Of a stretch of DNA of 64,000 nucleotides, positions 36,061 to 48,100 are shown piece after piece. The position numbers and the translations under genes are program-made. The notes under the pieces are model-generated. The model saw nothing but the letters and a program-made list of their open reading frames with translations. It ran no database searches and was not told the DNA's origin. Location: the NCBI GenBank assembly GCA_009602725.1, contig WELB01000002.1:872711-936710 (forward strand). The letters are read 5' to 3'. Numbering within the stretch: the stretch's first letter is position 1; every line of letters starts with the position of its first letter. This stretch comes from Spirogloea muscicola. Lineage: Eukaryota; Streptophyta; Zygnematophyceae; Spirogloeales; Spirogloeaceae.

Positions 36061-36602
36061 GAGGTGATGTACGTCCGCCAACACTGCCCGGGCTTTGTGC
36101 TCGGGCCTTCTCACACTCTCCCGTTGCCTGCGCACCGCGCCCCTCCTTCCACCTCTGCCGCCACCTCTGCGGCCCGGAGTCCGCCGCCGCCTCCGCCCCG
36201 CCATGGCCCGCTCCGCCGCAGGTGACGCGCCCCCGCCCGCCCGCCTCGCCTCGCCTCCAATGCGGCGGCGCTGCGCCCCTGGCCCAGAGACAGGCGGCCA
36301 GACCGCCCCGCCCTGCACCCTCTCCACAGCCTCCGCCGCTCTGCCTTGGCCGCACTGCTGCACCTCTGCCGCGTGCTTCTACGTCCGCTTGATAGCTTCG
36401 CCGCTTCTCTGCACAGGGTGATGGGCCCCCTTGTGCGAGCGGCGCGCCCGCTGCGCTGCCGAGAAAATAGGCGCTGCTGGAGGCCCCTTGGTCAAGGTGA
36501 TTGGCACGAGTCGGCTGGGCTCTGGACGCGGCCTCCTTCAGGGCATGTGCTTGCCATGGTCGACCGAGCGCAGAACTGTGAAGCCGGGATTACGTCACGA
36601 GG
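36061..36602 (+). promoter_or_regulatory. Probable 5' untranslated/promoter region of the SET gene
   Basis: A GC-rich, pyrimidine-biased stretch without transposon similarity lies between the last LINE hairpin and the first SET-gene ATG. It contains ATGs at 36203 and 36421, each followed by a possible splice donor, but neither joins in phase with the downstream exon. An in-frame TGA lies just upstream of the chosen start. Confidence 0.4.
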
Positions 36603-39600
36603 ATGGGCTCCAATGGCCTCCTGCCTGGTGCAAGAGTAATGCATGTGAGCTCCTTGGAAGCTGAAGCTGGACTGCACAAGGCTAGCCACTCTGCAGCAGC
36701 TCTGCAGGTTGGATGGCAATTGCCTCGTTACCTCACAACTCGATGGTGCGCAGGACCTCATCACCTCAGCGCTTGGTGCTTATCTGAACTCGCTACAGTG
36801 ATCTCCCTGCGCTTTGCACCTGTCCTGTGGCAACAGTTAGGGTTTGGCAATGATGCTTATATACCTGTCCACTGATCTTGGCAACTTGCAGAGCAGCAAG
36901 AGAAGGCGTATCTTAGAGTCCTGCCCTGTGAAAGACTCAAAAGCACCCAGTCACAGCTCGGAGAACTCAGCTGGCATCCCTAAAAACCCACGGGAAACAC
37001 CTGAGGTCCATAACACAAACTCAGTCCTTTGTCACTGATGTGCAGCACTTTATTAGGACTCTTGAGCCCATCAGCTTGCTATTACTATTGTTGAGCGAAA
37101 GATCTAGCAAGCAGGGTCCCTAGTGGATGATACCAGTTACATGTTGATCAGTGTATGTTATGTGACTCTGCCGTCTTCGGTCGCTCACAAGGGGTTGCGC
37201 CTAGGATTAGTCCACTGCCGGGAGCTTATTATATAGATGTCAGCACAATCGATTTCCAAGCCTCGGGCTTTTAACACACTCTCATGCTGGTCTGGCACAC
37301 GAACATTCATTGTGGGTCTTTGTGCAGAGCCTGCTTCCTTCAAGCATTGCAGCCAATGGCGCTTCTGTGGCTGAGAAGAGACCACCTTTACTCAAAAAGC
37401 AGCAGCAACTAGCAGCCTCCTCTCCTGTCAGGTACAAAGTGCACATCTTGCGGGATGACAGAGCTGTTGTCTCCTTGACTTCTCGAGTAGGCTAGTATTT
37501 CATGCGTTCTCTGAGGACAGGGACAGCAAACAGCAGTGCACAATCTGTTGTGGTTCTGCTGGCAGAACCTACTTATGGCTGCTAGATGGATAGCCCAAAC
37601 AGTGCGGCTTTTGGCAGTTGCTCATGTGCAATTTGCATTTTGCTGCTGACTTCATGCTGATGAAGGCCTCTTGTTTTCAGGAGTCGCAGACAAGCTGCAT
37701 GCTCTGAGGAGGATGCAGCTTCAGAGCTCAACAATGCAGTTGTGAATGGGCTACATAAGCCACTCAAGGAGGAGGCCAAAGATGCGGCCCTGCCCAGGCA
37801 CGTGCAATCAAGCGGGCAAGAGGAGGAAGTAGAAGGGTGGATGTATGCTGGGGCGGATGGCAGGTTGAGCGGGCCGTACCCCTTGGCCCAGCTGGAGCAG
37901 GGTCTCGCCACTGGCTTCCTACCTGGGGAGCTACCTGTGCATCGTGTCAAGGATGGTGTTGTTGGGCCTCCCTTACTTCTGCAGCTGGCTTTGGTGCTCC
38001 GCAAACTCTCTGTACCACCTGGGCCTAAGAAGCAGAAAGGTCAGGGCCAACACTCCTCATTGGTGGTCATTCAAGAGCCTCTGCAGCACGGGCAGCAAGC
38101 AGCGAAGACAGCGGCGCTATTGCAATGCTCACAGCCTTCTGAGGGCCCTCCGTATGGAAAGGAGCAGCATGGAGCTGCTGTTGCAGTAATCACTGGAACA
38201 CGATCAAAGCGCATGTTGGCATTGGGGAATGGACACTTGCCATCGCAAGGAGCTTCCGCTCGGGTTGCCTGCTGCCCAGATGTAAGTGTCTACTTTTTAT
38301 CCTCCTCAAGCATCAGACAAGTATTTGCAACCGAAGCATAGCAATCTGACCTGTAACCTTTAAGTGAGCTAACTCATGGACACAGTGCCTCGTCACCTGA
38401 GCAGATGTGGGAGGAGGTGGCCTGGCTGTACCACGGTGTGCACGGGGAGCACGTGGGGCCGTTCTCGCTCACGCATCTTCGCCATTGGTCGTATCATGGC
38501 CAACTTCCACCTCATGCCCCGGTAGACCACCAACTCTAGACCTTCCACGCAGCTTTCCTCGCTTGAAAATATGAGCTCTGCTAAGAGTCACTTTTATATG
38601 AGCAATATGATCTGCACTTTCTGCCAGGTCTGGCATGCCCGCGGACTTGTACCTGGGATGCCCCTTCAGCAGCTCATCAGAGCCGCAGAGAGTGGGCAAC
38701 TGGCTGGTCCTCTCCGTCAAGCACATATGCAAAGCATGCACAGTGCTTTGGCAGCCGTACGCAGCCACCTCCATGCAGCCAGCGTACGCTTCCTTCAAAG
38801 CCGCATGCTAGATGCTGTCATTTCACAGAATCTAAGTAATTGGCTGGCAAACGCGGTTCACACTGGCTGGACGCAGTCGTCAGCAACTCCAGTAATAGGC
38901 GATTCCTTACAAGAGGTATGTATTTGACTTCTCACTGCCACCTGTTGTCTACTACTGCCCTTTTCTCCAAGCAAGGTGCACTTGCTATTTCTGCAAGGAG
39001 GGTGGGCTCTCAACAGCCCACCTCCCATCTGTGCACCTGGCTTCACTTTTGGCAGGGTGCTGCAAAGGAAGAGGCCTCAAGGCAGCAGGCAGAGTTTCCA
39101 AGCAGCCTCGATCCGTTGCTTGCTGAGGCACGGCGAATGCTTCTGGAGCTAAAGCAGCAGCAACAAGTTCAGGAGCTTCAAGTAGCAGCAGACGAGGACA
39201 AGGAAGTTGGAGGAGAGAGATTGGCAGAGCAGCACAGATGTCATGGCCGCTCAGCTTCGAAACAAGTCTATCCACCAGGATTTGGCCCTCAGGCCGACAT
39301 GGTTTCTTGTTCTCCTCCTACTTTTGGGCTACAGCTTACTGATGCTCAGGTTGCAGGGACACTGTTGCAAGATCTTACCTCTCAGGCAGATCATGCAGCA
39401 CCGAAGTGTGACACTACGCCAACCCCAGAGGAAGCCTCAGCTTGGGACGGTCAAACTGCTTCTGAAGTGATGTGCGATGACCCGATTTCATCACAAAGTC
39501 CTTCTAGTTTAGACAGCTCGTCACAGACCTCTACCTTTGAAGTTGAGGATCCAGCTCTGAATGTTGGCATGACTTTGCCCATGGATCATACTACAGCTTG

Positions 39601-42071
39601 GGATCTTCCTCCAGGTTTCAGACCACATGTTATCGATGTCAATGCAGTGGACTCACCATCACAGTCTCCTCTTCAAGGGCAGGCTGCAACTATGAAGTAC
39701 GAGTCAGTTCCATCATTGGACGATGAGCCCTTCACTCGAAGTACCCCCGCTATTTTTGGACCACAGCCTGTTGTAGTGGTGGAAGTGGAGTATTCATCTC
39801 AGCCTTCTAGCTCTCAAGTACAGGAGGCAGCTGTGCATTGTCAGGTGATGTCGCCACTGGATGACCAGCCGCTTTCCCTTGGTTTGGATGGCACCCCTAC
39901 CTCCTACCTACAGCTCAGCCCAAGTGCTCAAGCCACCAAGATTCAGGTTCCAGAGTGCAAATACCTGCAGGCTAGGGTTGAGGACAGCCATGAGGCAGCT
40001 GTGCTTCCATCCGCCACTGCTTTGGCGCAACAAGAACGTTCATCAGAGCATGATGCCGTGGCTGCCTGTTCAGACGCTCAGCAGGGTGCTAGCCTTAACG
40101 TCGATCTGGTAACCAGACTCCAAGAGACGAAATTAGACTTGCCAGAACAGGCCAGTGTCCAGGTAGATGTGCAGGGAGCCGATGATAAGCGTGAGAACTT
40201 GATAGAACAGGAAAACGATCCAGGCATGCCTCGGTACAGGTTATTATCTGAGCTCTGCTCCTCAGCAGAAGAGCCCCCACACTGTGTAGTGGTTCCGCTT
40301 GACACGCTTGACGCGCTTGACACTGAGAATCAAGCTGACAAAGTTAGTGACATGGGGAAGCAGTGGTGGCATGGACTCACTTCTGCAGCAGAGATGGAGC
40401 ACTATTTGTTCACTCAGGTGTGCAGCCTTTACCTGAACGAAGACCTGACATATCCTTCTTGAGCAATAGGCATGCAGGAGATGCAAACTAAGGCTCTCTG
40501 GTTTGTATGGCAAGTTCTTCCCCGCAGGTCCTCCAGTCGCACATGTGGAAGAGCGCGCACGTTCGACTATGCAGTGGGCCACCGAAGTTGGTGATTGAGT
40601 CTCACCTCGGACATCAAGTGCGTTCGTTGCGCAAGGCCCTGGAGTTGGAGAAGCTGCTTGTGGCCCAAGCGTTTGCATGGAAACCCCCACCTTTGCCTTC
40701 CCCACCCATTTTTCCTCGGCGAAATCCCCTGTTGAAGAAAGTGCGGAGAAAACGGGAGCAGGAGGGAGAGGGCACATGCTCGCGTGCAACTTCTGACGGA
40801 TGGAACTGGCGGCAACAGAGCCTCGCTGACCGGCTGACCGAGCAGGCAGCCAGGCTCACCACCTCTCAAGGAGTAGGCCTTGAGGGGCTTGCAGGAGAAG
40901 CCTGCCGGCACCCCAGTGTGGCGCTTGTGGGCCCTCCCCTCACCTGGCATTCCGCTCGGTCCAACCGCATGAAGCATCGGCAGCTGGCTGTCGCAGCTGA
41001 AGGCTCGGACATCATGAAGTTGGGACAGCTGAAGGTCAGTGCTTAGCCCTCCTTTGAGCTTCCTGCAGGGGAATCCCGAGCCTGAAAAAGTCATCTCAGT
41101 CTTGCATCACTCTGGATGTGGTCCAGGCTCGTCGGAAGAAGCTCAAGCTGCAACGGAGCAAGATTCACCAGTGGGGACTTGTTGCCATGGAGTCCATCGA
41201 GGCTGAGGACTTTGTCATCGAGTACACTGGCCAGCTCATTCGACGAACGGTTTAGCCCATATCTTTCTTGTGGTGCTGCTTGGCAATCTTCATGTGTGAA
41301 CTTATTATATCCTTTACACAATGACAAAAGTAACGTCAACCTGAACATTCCACTTGCAGATATCTGACATCAGAGAGAGGCGATATGAGCGGTTGGGCAT
41401 TGGCAGCAGCTATCTTTTCCGGGTTGGTGAAGACTTTGTGGTGCGTTTGCCATATCACATCAGCAGTCAATGTAGAGAGGCTTGAGCGCCAGAACGAATC
41501 TGTTGCTCACTCCTTTGCGCCTTTCCAAGTAAAGTACACCTCGTCTTGTCTGCTGTTGATAAAGTACGGCTGAATGTACTTGCTGGCAATATTCAGGTCG
41601 ATGCAACTCAATTGGGGGGCCAAGCACGGTTTATTAACCACTCCTGTGAGGTAAATTCTCCCAGACTGCCAATGTATGGGCTTTTAGGCCAGGCCTCGAA
41701 AGCCACAGGCTGACTGTAAGCGCATCCCAGGTATGAGCTACTTATACGCGGAAAGGTCTGTAAAGCATTTCTCCAACCTGGGCCTGCGTTTTTGTCTGAG
41801 CAGCCAAATTGTTACACTAAAATCATCACAGTGGAGGGGCAGAAGAAGATCGTCATCTACTCCAAGCGATGCATTCCAGCACTAGAGGAGCTGACATATG
41901 ACTACAAGTTTCCTCTGGAGGAAGTCAAGATACCGTGCTACTGTGGTGCAAACAGGTGTGAGCATGCACGCACCTTACATGCACAAGGCAATGTGTTTGG
42001 GACGTCACTTCATTAGCTGATGAACGTGCTTCTCTTCCCATATTAGCAGGTGCCGTGGTTACCTCAATTGA
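36603..42071 (+). CDS. SET1/ATXR7-like histone H3 lysine methyltransferase with GYF domain
   Basis: Nuclear methyltransferase; relatives (yeast/animal SET1, Arabidopsis ATXR7) methylate H3K4 within COMPASS. Thirteen exons: 36603-36707, 36892-37005, 37328-37431, 37681-38281, 38405-38521, 38628-38915, 39056-40417, 40528-41034, 41127-41249, 41360-41440, 41597-41650, 41804-41955, 42050-42071, about 1209 residues. A GYF-like domain ([20 protein letters not shown]) and a second related block ([19 protein letters not shown]) lie in the N-terminal third. The 454-residue exon is low-complexity. The C-terminus has [60 protein letters not shown] and post-[13 protein letters not shown] before the stop. 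Start is tentative; an in-frame TGA precedes it. Confidence 0.9.
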
Positions 42072-42632
42072 GCGCCCTCTGAACGCTGATGCTTGGGTCC
42101 TCAAAGTCAAGCCGGAGTCTATGACCCAATGACTGGAGTTGGTGACAGATACTACCATTTTGTCTTCCTGTACAGATTAGTATTTGCTGGTGAATTCACT
42201 GGCAGGTTGTTGTTTAGAGCACACAATCTAGTTCCTAATTCATTCTCACTTTAGGTGGCAGTCATCGATCCGCCCCCAGGATTTGCTGAAAAGTGCACAA
42301 CCTGATAATCTCTTGCACAGATGTGGAAGTGCACCATAGAATTTTTCCTGCCATGAATGGCCACATTGGCCCCTTCAGATTACCTTGCCATAAGACACGT
42401 GCGGTTGCCACTAGGTTTGGGTTCCTTGGATAATCGTGTATCAAATGCCAAAGGCTAGCTCTTAGCTAGCAAGCTACTCTCCATTGCACCAAAATTATCA
42501 GGATATACATGGGCAGCATCACTATGTACTGGACAAGCTTAATGACAAAAAGTGTACAAGCTTTGTACAGGCAAGTTGTCTCACGGAGCATCACGGCATG
42601 GCAGTCAGGCTGCTCTCTTTCACCATTAGTGG
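42072..42632. other. Intergenic spacer between convergent genes
   Basis: This holds the 3' flanks of the SET gene (+) and of the U11/U12-35K gene (-). A short inverted repeat (GGCTAGCTC-TTAG-CTAGC) lies near 42452-42472. No gene or transposon end was seen. Confidence 0.5.
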
Positions 42633-44261
42633 TCATCTCTCCCTTGATCTCTTAGAAGGGGCAGGCCTGTCCCGCAATTCCACATCTAGCAGTTGCCTAC
42701 ATCTTCGTCGTATGCTCTCTGGCAATGGGGGAACCTGTTTCATGGGGCTGCAGTCAGCTCCATCTATGCTGCGAATGTTGCACCAAAGCGAATGCAGTGT
42801 GCAGAGGGTGAGCGATGAGACCAAGCACCTGGCGAACGGGCAAGTAATGGCCTTCAGGGGGCAAGGGAATGCCCAGCTTGCGCAGCTCTTCCGTTGGAAT
42901 GACTCGCCTGCATAACAGAAGAAGATGGCACAACAGACACCAAGCAGGCCGACTGAGCTTCAGAAGTGCGAGCTGCTGCCAAGGACGCGGCTCTTGTCAA
43001 AGTACAGAAGGATCCCAGCCACTAAACTCAACTCCCAGCAATGGAACGTGAAACAAGAAGTGACACGAAGCGAGCAGTGAACGCAGGAGCTGTCAACAGC
43101 CAGCTCGTGCAGCTCACAGTGGAGCTCTGAAAGGGGCGGTCACGGCCGCCAAAGCGGAGCTGGCCTGACTCCTTGCGCCCGCCGAGGCCCCCGCCTGGCA
43201 CCACGCGCATCACAAGGTCACTTGATCTTCAGAGTGCAAGTGCTGTATGCACTGGGTTCTGGGAGTGGAGTTCTAGACTACGGATTTCAAAGACTAGAAA
43301 GCTTGGAATTTGCTCAAGGAGTCTGACTGCTGAAGGAGGAGAGGCCATAGGTTATTGACCAAGTCGACGTGGCATCCAGCCGGGCATCAAGCCCTGGCGG
43401 TAGTAGTCGACCAGGATGGCGCTGCCGTCAACCTCCAGCTTGTGTGCATGCTGCTTTCAAGAACGCCCACACCATATAGAACGCCGGTATTCAGAATTTA
43501 CGGTTCAGGGCTTACGGAGCAGGGCTATTGCCAGCCTGGCCCATCTACGCTGGCCGACCAGATGTCGTGAATTCCTGTGCTACAAGTGCTGCTCTTGCTA
43601 AAAGCTATGATTGAAACCATGTAAGGGTGAAGCCGCTGCTAGCACACAGGCGCACAATGGGTTGTGTGAAGCAGGCTATGCTTGCCCTGTAGGCAGCCTC
43701 CAGGCCCAGCGCGTCCTCGAACTCCACGAACGCGTAGCGTCGCGAGGCGCCGGTCACTGCGGTGGCACGGGCCCTGGTCAGTGGCCTCCGGCGCTCGCGC
43801 AGAATGCGCCTCTCACGGCTCGTCAGTAGTCGATAGCAGTGCCAGACAAAGCGTGCTGGATGTGTCTTCAAGTTTGGCCGGGGGGGGGGGGGGGGNAAAA
43901 AAAAAGGGGGGGGGGGTTCAGACCAATGTCGCGCACCAGGCGGAGGCTGCGGATGCGGCCAAAGCGCTGCATCACCTGCGCAGCGGCAGCGGCTACGTGG
44001 GCTCGTCACTGCGCGGCGCAGGGCTCCTAGTGGCTCACCGGCGTCGCACCAGCGGCGGCAAGGTCCAGCCGCGCGGAGGCCTTGGGGACGCGCCCTTGGC
44101 CGGCGCACCTGGCTGAGGCGCGGCTCGGTGGTGTGGGCGGCCAGGTGGGCGATGAACAAGGTGGCGAGCGGGTCGCGTCCAGCGGCGTGCGGGTCCGACG
44201 CCGGGTCGTCTGCGGCGGTGACGGCGGAGGCGGGCCCGCGTGAGGCGGCGGCGGCGGCGGC
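42633..44261 (-). CDS. SNRNP35: U11/U12 snRNP 35 kDa protein (minor spliceosome), 5' end in gap
   Basis: RRM protein of the U11/U12 di-snRNP that recognises U12-type introns; it is the minor-spliceosome counterpart of U1-70K. Exons on the minus strand: 44109-44261 (partial), 43924-43975, 43686-43756, 43360-43450, 43118-43194, 42829-42907, 42633-42734. RRM: RNP2 LFIAHL, LRLVRDI, RNP1 RRYAFVEF. The family-specific tail follows: [33 protein letters not shown], then [18 protein letters not shown] and a basic [13 protein letters not shown] end. Intron after 43686 uses a GC donor. The junction 43118/42907 is out of frame with GT-AG rules, so an error or unusual splice is likely. One intron holds the G/A homopolymers and N at 43896. 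Confidence 0.88.
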
Positions 44262-44720
44262 NNNNNNNNNNNNNNNNNNNNNNNNNNNNNNNNNNNNNNN
44301 NNNNNNNNNNNNNNNNNNNNNNNNNNNNNNNNNNNNNNNNNNNNNNNNNNNNNNNNNNNNNNNNNNNNNNNNNNNNNNNNNNNNNNNNNNNNNNNNNNNN
44401 NNNNNNNNNNNNNNNNNNNNNNNNNNNNNNNNNNNNNNNNNNNNNNNNNNNNNNNNNNNNNNNNNNNNNNNNNNNNNNNNNNNNNNNNNNNNNNNNNNNN
44501 NNNNNNNNNNNNNNNNNNNNNNNNNNNNNNNNNNNNNNNNNNNNNNNNNNNNNNNNNNNNNNNNNNNNNNNNNNNNNNNNNNNNNNNNNNNNNNNNNNNN
44601 NNNNNNNNNNNNNNNNNNNNNNNNNNNNNNNNNNNNNNNNNNNNNNNNNNNNNNNNNNNNNNNNNNNNNNNNNNNNNNNNNNNNNNNNNNNNNNNNNNNN
44701 NNNNNNNNNNNNNNNNNNNN
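44262..44720. other. Assembly gap, 459 Ns
   Basis: The gap lies between the N-terminal exon of the U11/U12-35K gene and LINE sequence. It contains that gene's start and whatever lies between it and TOR. Confidence 0.98.
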
Positions 44721-45115
44721 GACACCAGACCCAAAGGCACCGAGCCACCGGGAAGGGCAGCACCCTGCTCCCGGCGCCGCTGGTCAGCTTGAGAGGCCAG
44801 CAGCGAAAGTAACGAGGACCACCGACCCCCGTAACACCCATGGATGTCCATGGCCAGGGGGTAAAAGGTATCACCCGCCGGGTGGTCCTTGTACTTGTGC
44901 AGCTTCTTCCGTTCGGCTACCTTCGCAGCGTAGCCGGTCTCAGAAGTAATGGGGCCCTTCGTCCGGAAGCTGTCGGTGAGGACAACGTCCATGAGGAGCC
45001 GCTTGCCACCTCCCAGGGGGACGCCGACCAGATCGACACGCCTCGTCCGAGGGACCCCATTGCGGAGGAGGATGGGCATCACCCCAGGCTCGCAGCTCCG
45101 CTCCCCGGACGCCCA
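44721..45115 (-). mobile_element. LINE restriction-like nuclease fragment upstream of TOR
   Basis: Minus strand: GVMPILLRNGVPRTRRVDLV, GKRLLMDVVLTDSF, YAAKVAERKKLHKYKDHP and FYPLAMDIHGCYGGRWSSLL. The R-DLV ... LLMDV ... E-x-KKxxKY pattern fits the PD-(D/E)XK-type restriction-like endonuclease of R2-class non-LTR elements and aligns with the copies at 21253 and 35290. It ends about 50 bp from the TOR start codon. Confidence 0.75.
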
Positions 45116-45161
45116 TAATGGCCTCCTCCTCGCCGTGACCCCGCTCCCCCGGCGCCCAGCC

Positions 45162-48100
45162 ATGGAGCGCGGCGAGCGCAGCCTGCGCGGCGGCGCGGGG
45201 CACGGCGCGCCGGACACGGTGCGGCGGCTGCTGGGCGAGCTGTGCGCGCGGGGGCCGGTGGCGGAGGGCGCGCGGGCGGCGCTGCGGGAGCACGTGGAGG
45301 AGGAGGCGCGGGAGCTGCCGGGCGACGCGTTCTGGCGGCTCATGGAGGCGCTGTACGACCGCGTGGCCGCGCTGGTGGACAGCCCCGACGCGCTGGACAA
45401 CCTGGGCGCCGTGCGCGCCATCCAGCAGCTCATCGCGCTCAAGCTCGGCGAGGACGCCACCAAGATCTCGCGCTTCGCCTCCTCGCTGCGCACCATCTTC
45501 GAGGAGAAGCAGGACCCCGACGTGCTCCTCGCCGCCACCGCCGCGCTCGGCCTCCTCGCGCGCACCGGCGGCGCCCTCACCGCCGACGTCGTCGAGTTCC
45601 AGGTCAAGCAGGCGCTCGACTGGCTCCACGCCCCCGCCACGCCCGACTCCCGCCGCTACGCGGCTGTCCTCATCCTCAAGGTGCTTTTGCGCCCCATGCG
45701 TCTTCGTCCTCTCTTAAGCTCGAGGCCAGCTGCTCCGAGATACCACACACGGGCCACCCGGGTCTCCTCATGGAGCTACCGTGCTTGCGCCGACCTTGGA
45801 CTCGGTCCCGGACTTGGCCCAGGAGATGGCGGAGAATGCGCCGACGGTGTTCAACGTGCACGTGCCCATGTTCATCGACGTCATCTGGGCGGCGCTGCGC
45901 GACCCCAAGCTGCACATCCGCGAGCGCGCGTGCGACGCCCTGAGGGCCTGCCTGCAGGTCATCGAGAAGCGCGAGACGCGCTGGCGCGTGCAGGGGTACT
46001 ACCGCATGTTCGAGGAGACCCAGAAGGGCCTCGTGCGCAACGCCTCCGTGGAGAGCATCCACGGCTCCCTGCTGGCCATCGGCGAGCTCCTCAGGTCCTC
46101 ACAGGCCCCAACAAAAAGATGGGGTGGGAGAGCCTCACCGTAGAGCTCGCCAGCTGCAGCGTTGCTGTCCTCTGGCTGCCACTGAAGTGGGTGCCGGCAG
46201 GGCCTGCTGCACAGAAACACGGGCGAGTTCATGATGGCGCGCTACAAGGAAGTAGCCGACATTGTGCTCAAGTACCGCGACCATCGGGAGCGCCTCGTGC
46301 GCCGCTCCATCACCTCCCTCCTCCCCCGCATCGCCCACTTTCTCCGTGACCGATTCGTTTCCTCCTACCTCAAGGCAAGGGTCACTTCGGCTGCCTCAGC
46401 TGCGCTACTTGTGTGTGGCCCATTGCATTCGCCATCGAGAGGGACATGCGGGCCCTCCGCCTCAATGTTGTCTTGCTCGCTGTTGGAGTGTCCACTCCAG
46501 ATCTGCATGGAGCACCTCCTGGGCGTCATGCGCAACCCAGCGGAGCGCACCAGCGGTTTCGTGGCGCTGGGCGAGATGGCCAGCGCTGTCGGTGGCGCTC
46601 TGGGGCCCTACCTTCCCCACATTACTGCTCTCCTGCGCGACGCAGTAAGAGACAAGTCGTACCTTGCCATGCCTTTCCAATTGCGCATTGGCCTGTGGCG
46701 GTGGTCCAATCCTATGCACGCCTTTCTGAGCTCCTCGATGCATGGCGCAGCTGGTGCCCCGCAGAGGGCGGCCGTCAATGGAGGCCCTGGCCTGTGTGGG
46801 GGCAGTGGCTGCAGCTGTGGGGCCCGAGTTCACCAGCAGCGCTCGCTCCTTACTGGACCCGTGCTTTGCCGCCGGCCTCTCCCCAACCCTCGTCACCTCG
46901 CTCTCGCAAATGGCAGCCAGGTGCGTGCGTGTCCACGTCTTGCCCTACTGCTGGTGAAGCATCACGATGCCCGTCAGGTGCGTCTCCTGAGCTTCACCTC
47001 GCTGTCCTCTCCTCAGCCTCCCCCTGCTCCTGCCAGCAATCCAAGCGCGCCTCTTGGACACCGTCGCTGGCATCCTGACCAAGCAGAGCTACCGCGATGC
47101 TGCCGGCTCTGGCCGGGCAAGTCATGGTCATGTCCCGGGCGGCTCTTTTGGCACTCGGATCAGCCATGGCGGCTCCTCTCCCGGAGGGGCTTCCTCCATG
47201 CCTGGGGACCTGACCAGCACTGCCCTCACGCAGCTCGCGCTGCGCACGCTTGCCACCTTCGATTTGCAGGTTCGGATGCGGCTTCTGCCATACCGAGCAT
47301 TGCCCCATTGCTTGGATTGTGCAATTTGTACTATCTCCCGATGTTACCACCACTTGGCGCGCCTCTCGAAGACAGCGTTGTCCAACACAGCCAGCTCGTG
47401 TGCATCATACTTCGTTCAGCTGCTTTGGCATTGAGACTGCTGTGCCCTTGACTCTTTTTCAGGGCCACGAATTGCTAGAGTTTGTGAAGGAGACCGTGGT
47501 TCAATATCTGGACGACGACGACCCCTCAACCCGGCAAGAAGCCGGGATCTGCTGCTGCTGGCTGCTTGAGCAGTCATGTGCAGCTGCGGCATTCCATTCC
47601 CCTCTTGCAATACAGCCAACACCATCCTCCATCCCCAATTCTCCATCTTCGCATCTGGGCACGGCTGCAGTAGGGGGCCCCTCATCAAGAGTAGGGGGCC
47701 CCTCGCAAGCGGGGCCCATCTCACACCGGCGGCGACGGCTTCTCGTTGAAGAGGTACTTGTGCATCCTGCTGTCAATTGGACATTCTGGGCAAAGTAGAA
47801 TTGGGTGTCATGGCCCATGTGCTTATTTGGCTGGTCCAGCTGTCATCCAAGTCTTTGGAACACAAGAAAGGCCTTGTAAATTGATCAAGGACTACACTTG
47901 CCAGTTGCAAACAGAAGCACTTGTTGCTGGCGCCAACCTTCCTTTGTGAGCCACATCTGTGCATGCCTGAGCAGAACCAGTGCCTTGACATCAATGGACA
48001 GTCTGTATCTCTATCCACTGATGAGACTAGCCAATATTGCAACAGGTGGTTAGCCGCCTCCTAGTTGCCGCGGTTGTGGACGCCGACTCTGGTGTTCGGA

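Noticed and set aside
36203-36221. ATG GCC CGC as the SET gene start
   Set aside because: It is followed by a good splice donor, but the phase does not match the downstream exon, which has an in-frame TGA just upstream of 36603.
44027-45640. 537-codon minus-strand ORF
   Set aside because: It crosses the N gap and combines the antisense of TOR exon 1, a LINE fragment and 35K sequence.
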